Below, one piece after another: positions 52,596 through 61,500 of a stretch of DNA of 64,000 nucleotides. Within the stretch, counting starts at the first letter, position 1; each line of letters begins with the position of its first letter. The position numbers were made by a program, and so were the translations under genes. The notes under the pieces are model-generated. The model had not been told where the DNA came from. It worked only from the letters and a program-made list of their open reading frames with translations, and did not search any database. Origin of the DNA: Tumebacillus sp. BK434 (GTDB taxonomy: Bacteria; Bacillota; Bacilli; Tumebacillales; Tumebacillaceae). Location: the NCBI RefSeq assembly GCF_004340785.1, contig NZ_SLXS01000001.1:434001-498000 (forward strand), written 5' to 3'.

Positions 52596-55500
52596 CTTTT
52601 GCAATCCTGGCGATTGGCGGCAAGGACACGCCTTGCGCATCCTGACGGATCCGCTCGATGCGCGCTGCCAGCCTTTCCACGCTCGGGGCGTCAAACAGCT
52701 CCCGCAGCGGCAGTTGCAAGCCGAACGCAATTTGCACACGGGACATCACTTGCGCGGCGAGCAGCGAGTGGCCACCGAGCGCGAAGAAGTCATCCCGCAT
52801 GCCGATCCGCTCGATGCCGAGCAGGTCAGACCAGATCAGCGCGAGCACTTCTTCGGTCTGGCTGCGGGGCGCGAGGTAGTCGGCCGCGGAGATGTCGCGC
52901 GACAGGTCGGCCGCCGGCAAAGCTTGGCGATCCACTTTGCCGTTTGCGGTCAGCGGGAACGCGTCGAGGCAGACAAACGCAGCCGGCACCATATAGTCGG
53001 GCAACGTGGCTTGCAGATGGCTGCGAAGGTCTGCTGCTGACAGCGGTATGCTGTCCGCTGAGGTCACATAGGCGATCAGGCGAGCTGCCCCTTTGGAGTC
53101 TGTTGTGGCGATCACGACAGCCTCGCGGACAGCTGCATGCTGCAGCAGAGCAGCTTCCAGTTCCCCGACTTCGATGCGGAAGCCGCGAATTTTCACTTGG
53201 TGGTCGCGGCGGCCGAGGTATTCGATCGTGCCGTCTTGCTGCCAGCGTCCCAAGTCGCCCGATTTGTACAAGCGAGCCCCCGGTTCTGTGCGGAACGGGT
53301 GGGCGACAAACGCTGCGTCGGTCAACTCGGGGCGGTTCAAATAGCCCCGCGCCACTCCGATGCCGCCGATGTAAATTTCGCCTGCGACGCCAACCGGCAC
53401 AGCTTGGAGGTGATCATCGAGGATGTAGATCTCCGCGCCTGTGATCGGCTGCCCGATGTGCGGACGAACCGTATCGGGGCCAAGCGTGGCAAGCGTTGCG
53501 CAGACGGTCGTCTCAGTCGGGCCGTATGCGTTGATGAACGTACGTCCCGGAGCCCAGGCGCGAACGAGTTCTGCCGAACATGCTTCGCCTGCAGATACAA
53601 CCGTTTGCAGCGCCGGAAACTGATCGGACGGGAGCAGAGCCAGCACGGAAGGCGGAAGCGTGACGACGCTGATCTCTTGCTCTTGCAAAAGTTGAATCAG
53701 ATCGGCGCCCGGCAGCAGCTCGTCCCGTGACGCCATGTGCAGCGTCGCCCCCGACACCAGTGCGGTGAAGATTTCTGAGACGGATGCGTCAAAACTAAAC
53801 GATGCAAATTGCAGCAGGCGGCTCTCGGCGCTGATCCCAAACGACTCGATCTGAGCAAGCGTCAAATTGGTCAGGCCACGATGTTCGAGCTGCACGCCTT
53901 TTGGACGTCCGGTCGACCCGGACGTGTAAATGATGTAGGCAAGATGATGCGGCTCGGTGCGAGCGGACGGGTTATCCCCGCTCTCAGCAGCCAATTGCTC
54001 CCACTGGCTGTCCAGACAGAACAGCACATCCGGGCGCATGGACTGTGCAAAGCGGTCTTGCAGCGCCTCCTGGGTGAGCAGGACCGGCACGGTAGCATCT
54101 TCCAGCATGAAGGCCAGACGCTCCTCTGGATACGCCGGGTCAAGCGGCACATAAGCGCCGCCCGATTTTAAGATGCCGAGCAGACCGATCACCATCTCCG
54201 GCGAGCGTGTGACTGAGATCCCGACGCGGGTTTCCGGGCCGACGCCCCACTTGCGGAGCTTGTGTGCGAGCTGATTGGCGCGGAGGTTGAGTTCGGCGTA
54301 GGTCAACGTCTGCTCGCCAAATCTGACAGCTGTCGCATCGGGCATGCGTGCGGCTTGCTGCTCAAAGAGGTGGTGCACCGGGTCGCTGCCCAGCGGAGGA
54401 CGACGGGTGCTCCAGTCTGTGAGCAAGGTGCTGGTTTCCGCTTCGGTCAGGTATTGGACCTGGCTCAGCGGCAGATCCGGGTTTGCGAGCAGACGGGCAG
54501 TCAGCGTTTGGAGATGGTCGGAGATCCGCGCAATGGTGACTTCGTCAAACAGGTCGGTGTTATATTCCAGCACGCCTTGGCAGACCTGCTCCGTTTCCGT
54601 CATGACCAAGGTGAGGTCAAATTTGGCCGTGCCCGTATCGAGGTCGAGCGGCTGGAGCGAAAGATTCGGCAGCTCGATGGCCGGGAGCGGCGTGTTTTGC
54701 AAGACAAACATCACTTGGAACAGCGGGTGGCGGCTCGCGTCGCGTTCGACCTGCAAGCGGTCGAGCAGCAGTTCAAACGGCAGGTCTTGATGCGCGTAGG
54801 CGCCGAGCGCCTTGTCGCGCACATGGCCGACCAGCTCGCGGAACGACGGGTTGCCGCTCAGATCGGTGCGCAACGCCAGCGTGTTGACGAAGAGGCCGAT
54901 CAAGGGCTCCAACTCCAGAGTCCCGCGGCCCGCAATCGGCGTGCCGAGGATGATGTCATCTTGGCTGGAATAGCGGTGCAGCAACGCGTTGAATGCGGAG
55001 AAGAGCATCATGAACATCGTGGCACCTTCCTGACGGCTGAACGCGTTGAGCTGCTCGTGCAGCTCTTGTGTCAGGCTGAACGCATAGGTTGCGCCCTTAA
55101 AGGTTTGCACCGCAGGGCGCGGACGGACGGTCGGCAGGATCAGCACAGGCAGTTCGCCGCTGAGCTGCTCTTGCCAGTAGCGAACTTGCTCTTCCACGGC
55201 GTCTCCTTGCAGCAAACTGCGCTGCCAGAGGGCGTAGTCGGCATACTGAATCGACAGTTCTGGAAGCGGCGAATGCTGTCCGGTTGCAAACGCGGTGTAC
55301 AGCGCGGCAAATTCGCGAACCAGCACGCCGAGCGACCAGCCGTCTGACGCGATGTGGTGCATGGTCAAGAGCAGCAGATGCTCGTTCACCGCAATTTTCA
55401 GCAGCAGGGCACGCAGAGGCAGATCAACCGCTAAATCGAACGGGCGCTCGAGTTCTGTTTGGAGAAGGAGCTGTTTTTGGTGTTCCTGCTCGGAGGCTGC

Positions 55501-58500
55501 GAGCGCGCTCAGATCATGGAGCGGAATCGGGATGGCAGCTTCACCGTGAATGGTCTGCGCTGCCGTGCCGTTCTCAGAACGGTAGGTCGTGCGCAGCACT
55601 TCATGGCGGCGCACGATTTCCTGAAGCGTACGTTCAAACAGGACGGTGTCAAGCGATCCGCTCAAGCGCACGAAGAGCGGCATCTGATACGCGCTGCCGT
55701 TCGCAGACAACTGATCCAACAGCCACATACGTTGCTGTGCGAATGACAACGGCAGATGTTGATCGCGTGGTGCCGGGACGAGCGCCGGAATGCTGCTCTT
55801 GCTGATTGCAGCGCGCTCCGCTTCAACCCGCGCAGCAAAGTCGGCGAGGGTGGACGCTTCGAACAGCGAACGCAGCGTCAGATCGATGTTGAACTGCTGA
55901 CGAACGCGCGAGATCATCTGCGTGGCGAGCAGCGAGTGGCCGCCAAGCGCAAAGAAATTGTCGGCAAGGCCGATCTTGTCCAGACCGAGCACTTCGGACC
56001 AGACGGCAGCCAGTTCGTGTTCGGTCTCTGTGCCAGGCGCGAGGTAAGGAGAGCTTTCGCGGCCTTGCGACAGATCAGGAGCGGGCAGCGCTTTGCGGTC
56101 AATTTTTCCGTTTGGCGTGAGCGGAAGGGCATCCAGCATGATGAAAGCCGACGGCACCATGTACTCGGGCAGCTTTTTTTTGACCGCTTGGCGCAGATCA
56201 GATTCGGACAGCAGCAGGGGATCTTTTGCCACTGCGTAAGCGACAATACGCGGTTCGCCCGGGAGGTCTTCGCGGACGATGACGGTTGCTTCGTGCACGA
56301 GCGCATGCTGTGCAAGCACCATTTCGATCTCGCCAAGCTCGATGCGGAAGCCGCGCACTTTGACTTGGTGGTCGATGCGCCCCAAGTAGGCAAGCGATCC
56401 ATCCTGCGTGTACCGCACGAGGTCGCCTGTGCGGTAGAGCCGCTCGTCCGATTTTGGCGCGAACGGGCTGAGGATAAATTTCTCGCGGGTCAGCTCCGGC
56501 CGGTTTAGGTAGCCGCGAGCCAGACCTGCGCCGCCAAGGAACAGTTCGCCCGCAGCGCCGATCGGAACCGGCTGCAGGTGCTGGTTCAGCACGTAGGCTT
56601 GGGTATCCGCCAAGGGGCGGCCGATCAGCGGGCTTGTTGTCAGGCCACGCTCCATCAGAGCAAAGGTGGAGTAGGTGGTGTCCTCAGACGGGCCGTACAG
56701 GTTGAACACTTTATCCACGGTCGGCCATTCATACAGGCTCTGCACGAGAGCAAGTTTCAGCGGCTCGCCTGCGAGGTTGATCACGCGCACGGAGGCCGGG
56801 ATTGCTTGCATGCGGTGCAGTTCGGCAATCGCGGACGGCACGGTGTTGATCAGCGTGACTTCTTCCCGCGCGGAAAGTTCCGGCAGGTGCAGCGCATTTT
56901 CGGCGAGGATCACTTTGCCGCCGAGACTGAGCGGCACGAACAGCTCAAAGATCGAGAGGTCAAAGCAGATCGAGGTCGAGAACAGCACGCCTGCGTATTC
57001 GGGCGGGCTGTAGACATCGTTCGCCCATTGCACCAGCGTGGACGCGCTGCGGTGTTCGATGGCCACTCCTTTCGGGCGGCCGGTCGAGCCGGAGGTGTAG
57101 ATGACATAGGCCAGGTGGTGCGGTTCTGCTCCGCCAGCCGGATTGTCTGCGCTCTCCAGCGCGATCTCCTCTTGCACCCCGTCCAGACAAACGGTTGTGC
57201 CTTCATAGGCGGTCAGATGCTGTGTGAGAGATTTTTCTGTCAGCAGCAAGGTGACACTCGCATCTTCCAGCGTGAACAAAATGCGCTCTTGCGGATAGTT
57301 CGGGTCGAGCGGAACGTATGCGCCGCCCGCTTTCAGGATGCCAAGGATGGCAACCACCAGCTCATCGGACCGCTCCATGCACAGGCCGACCAGAGATTCC
57401 GCCCCGACACCGTGCTTTTTCAGGTAGTGAGCCAGTTGGTTGGCGCGCGCGTTCAACTCGGAGTAGGTCAAGCGTCGTTCCCCGTCGATCAGCGCCACTG
57501 CATCCGGCGTTTTGGCTGCTTGCGCCGCTACAAGTTGCGGCAAGGTCAACTGCGGGTAGCCGGACTTGGTGGAGTTCCACTCGATGAGCAGTTGCTGCAG
57601 GTCTGTTTCGCCAAGGAAAGCAAGCTCGCCGATCGCAGCCTCAGGCGTTGCGGCGATCTGCTCCAGCAGGTTGACAAAATGCTCCGCCATCCGCTCAATC
57701 GTCGCCGCTTCAAACAGATCGCTGCTGTACTCAAAGGCGGCGGTCAGTCCGTCCGCCTGCTCTTCCATGAACAACGTCAGGTCAAATTTGGCGGTGCTCC
57801 CGTCCACATCGACGCGATGGGCGGTCAGATGCGGCATGTCGAGCTCCGGCATCGGCGCATTTTGCAAGACGAACATCACTTGGAACAGAGGCGAATAACT
57901 CATGTCGCGCGCAGGCTGGAGTTCTTCGACCAGCATGTCAAACGGCACGTCTTGATGCGCATAGGCGCCGAGCGTCGCGTCTTTTACACGGCTGAGCAGT
58001 TCGCGGAAGGACGGGTTGCCGCCCGCATCGGTGCGCACGACAAGCGTGTTGACGAAAAAGCCGACCAGATCTTCGATCTGCGCATGATTGCGACCGGCGA
58101 CCGGCGTGCCGATCAACAGGTCGTCTTGCCCGCTATAGTGATGCAAAAGCGTTTTGAACGCAGCGAGCAAGGTCATATACAGCGTTGCGTTCTCCTGGCG
58201 GCTCAACTCATGGAGCCGCTCGGTCAAGCGGGTCGGGAGCGCAAAGCGGAACAGGCCGCCCGCATAGCGCTGCACAGCCGGACGCGGATGATCGGCCGGC
58301 AGCTGCAGGAGCGGGAGGTCGCCGATCAGCCGATTTTTCCAATACGGCAACTGGGTGTCCTTCAGCTCCTGCAAGATTCGCTCCTGCTGCCAGAGGGCGT
58401 AGTCCGCATACTGGATGGACAGCTCGGGCAGGGGGGAAGGCTGACCTTGCACAAACGCGGCGTACAACGCGGTCAACTCGCGGGTAAACACGCCGACCGA

Positions 58501-61500
58501 CCATCCGTCCGACACGATGTGATGGAAGGTGAGCAGCAGCAGGTGATCTTGTTCGGCGATCTTGACCAGCGTCGCGCGGAACAGCGGGCCCTGTTCAAGG
58601 TTGAAGGGAAGCTCGGCCTCTTTGGCAGCCTGTTGCAGCGCCAGTTCTTCGCGCTCAGCTGCAGGTGCGAAGCTGAGATCGATTCTGCCTAATGCGAAGG
58701 GAAGGTCTGGCCCTGCAATCTGCTGCACATCCCCCTCGTGGAAGCGGAACGAAGATCGCAGCACGCTGTGACGGCTGACGATCACCGAAATGCTCGTTTC
58801 CAAAGCGGAGATGTCAAGCTGCCCGTGCAGGCGCACGGCGCCTGCCGTGTTGTACAACGGATGCCCCGGCAAAAGCTGATCGAGCAGCCACATGCGGCGT
58901 TGGGCGTAGGACAGCGGCAGGAGATCACCGTGGGCTGCCGGCTTGATCGCAGCGTCTGCCGCCTCTCCCGCACCGCTGTTTAGCAAGGTTGCGAGGCGTG
59001 CGGCAAAGTCGGTGAGGACAGGGGCTGCAAACAGCTCGCTCAGCGGAATGTCCAGTCCTGCTTGCTGACGGATGCGCGACATGACTTGTGTGGCGAGCAG
59101 CGAATGGCCGCCCAGTGTAAAGAAGTTGTCGTTGGAGCCGACGCGGTCAACTCCGAGCAGCTCCGACCAGATCGATGCCAGCTGCATTTCAAGCGGCGTG
59201 CGCGGCGCAAGATAGTCTTCCTGCGAGAAGCTGTGCGACAGATCCGGTGCGGGAAGCGCCGCGCGGTCGACTTTGCCGTTTGCGGTCAGAGGCAGCGCGT
59301 CCAAGAAAACAAACACAGACGGTACCATGTAATCGGGCAACACAGCTTGCAGATGACGGCGCAGTCCGGCCGCGTCGAGAGTCTGCGCCTCCTGCAAAAC
59401 GGAATAGGCGAGGAGGCGCTGTTCGCCCGCAAGGTCCGGTGCGGCGATCAAGACGCTCTCTTTGACAGCCGGGTGCCCGGTGATGGCCGATTCGATTTCG
59501 CCAAGTTCGATGCGGTAGCCGCGAATCTTGACCTGATCGTCGAGGCGGCCTTTGTACTCCAGATTGCCGTCCGCGCGGTATCGAACAGCGTCGCCTGTCT
59601 TATACATGCGGGCGCCGGGCTCGGTGGCAAACGGATCGGGGAGAAAGCGCTCCTCAGTCAGGTCGTCGCGATTCAGATACCCGAGCGCCACTCCTGCGCC
59701 TCCGATGTAAAGTTCGCCGTATACGTTCGCCGGAACCGGCTGCAGATTGGCGTCAAGAATGTACAGGCAGGTGTTGGCAATCGGCTTGCCGATCAACAGC
59801 GGACCTGCAGGCGCATCTCCCGCCGCAAGCTGATACATGCAGCAGCCGACGACCGTCTCGGTCGGGCCGTATTCGTTGTACAACGTGGTATGCGGAGCGA
59901 ATTCGCGCCAAAGCGCGACGTCTTCGCCACTCAGCGCTTCGCCTCCGATGACGAGGCCGCGCGTCAAGCCGGCAGCTTCCTCCGGGCTCAAAGCTTGTCC
60001 GAGCAAGCGCAGGTGGGCCGGGGTCAATTTGATGTAGCTGAGATCTTGATGCGAACGCAGTGTGCGCAGCAGGCTGTCCACGCCGTGGTCGTGCGGCACC
60101 AGGATCACGCGCTGTCCGGCGGTCAAAGGCACGAACAGCCCGGTGATCGTCAGGTCAAACGCGATCGACGAGTGCACCGGCACGCCTGTGCCTTGCGCGG
60201 CGCCGTAAGCTTCTCTGGCGTAGAGCAGGTAGTTGCTGAGACCGCCGTGGCGGATGAGCGTCCCTTTCGGACGTCCGGTGGAGCCGGACGTATAGATCAC
60301 ATACGCCAAGTCGTCTGCCGAAATCGGCGCATGCGGCTCGTCTGACTGCGCTTGTCCGATGATGGCTGCATCCTGTTCACCGTCAAGGACGATGCAGTCG
60401 GGTCGTTGCTCCGGGAGCACATGCAGCAGGTGCTCCTGGGTAAGCAGCAACTTGACCCCCGAGTCTTGAAGCATGTACGCCAAACGGTCCTTGGGATAGG
60501 ACGGATCGATCGGCAGATACGCCCCGCCCGCTTTCCAGATGCCGATCAGCCCGACGAGCAGATCAAGCGAGCGTTCTGCCAGAATGCCGACCAGAACGTT
60601 CGGCTGCACACCGTGCTGTTGCAGCACATGCGCCACTTGATTGGCGCGGCGGTTCAGCTCTGCATAGGTCAAGTGTTCTTCTTCAAAAACAGCGGCTTCC
60701 GCATCCGGCCGCAGTGCCGCTTGCTGCAGAAACATCTCAACAAAATGCAGGTCCTGCGGATACGGCACAGATGTGTCATTCCACTCGATGAGCAACTGGC
60801 GGCGCTCCGCATCGCGAAGCAGCGGCAGCAGGCCAATCGGCCGATCCGGATCTTTGACCAAGCCGCTGAGCAGCATTTCCAAATGCCCGGCCATCCGCTC
60901 GATCGTCTGCGTCTCGAACAGCGTGGTGTTGTACTCGAGCGCGGCGTGCAAACCGTCCGCCTGATCTTCCATGAACAGGGTGAGGTCATACTTGGCAGTG
61001 CCGTTGTCCGCATCGGCGCGGCGGGCGGTCAGCTCCGGCATGGAAATCTCCGGCATCTTCGCATTTTGCAAGGCGAACATCACTTGGAAGAGCGGCGAGT
61101 AGCTCATGTCGCGCTCCGGTTGGAGCTCCTCGACCAATTTATCAAACGGCATGTCCTGATGGGCAAAAGCGCCGAGCACCGATTCTTTCACGCGGCCGAG
61201 CAGTTCGCGGAACGTCGGGTTGCCGCTTGCATCGGTGCGAACGACCAAGGTGTTTACGAACATGCCGATCAGCTCTTCGGCCTGCGTGTGGCTGCGGCCT
61301 GCGACAGGCGTGCCGACCAGAAGATCGTCTTGGCCGCTGGAGCGGTGCAGCAAGATCGTGAAGGCGGTCAGCAGCGTCATGTACAGCGTCGCGCCTTCCT
61401 GGCGGCTCAGCAGAGACAGCTGTTCGGTCAGGCGGGACGAGAGGGCAAAGCGGTGCGTCTTGCCTGCATAGGACTGCACAACGGGACGCGGATGATCGGT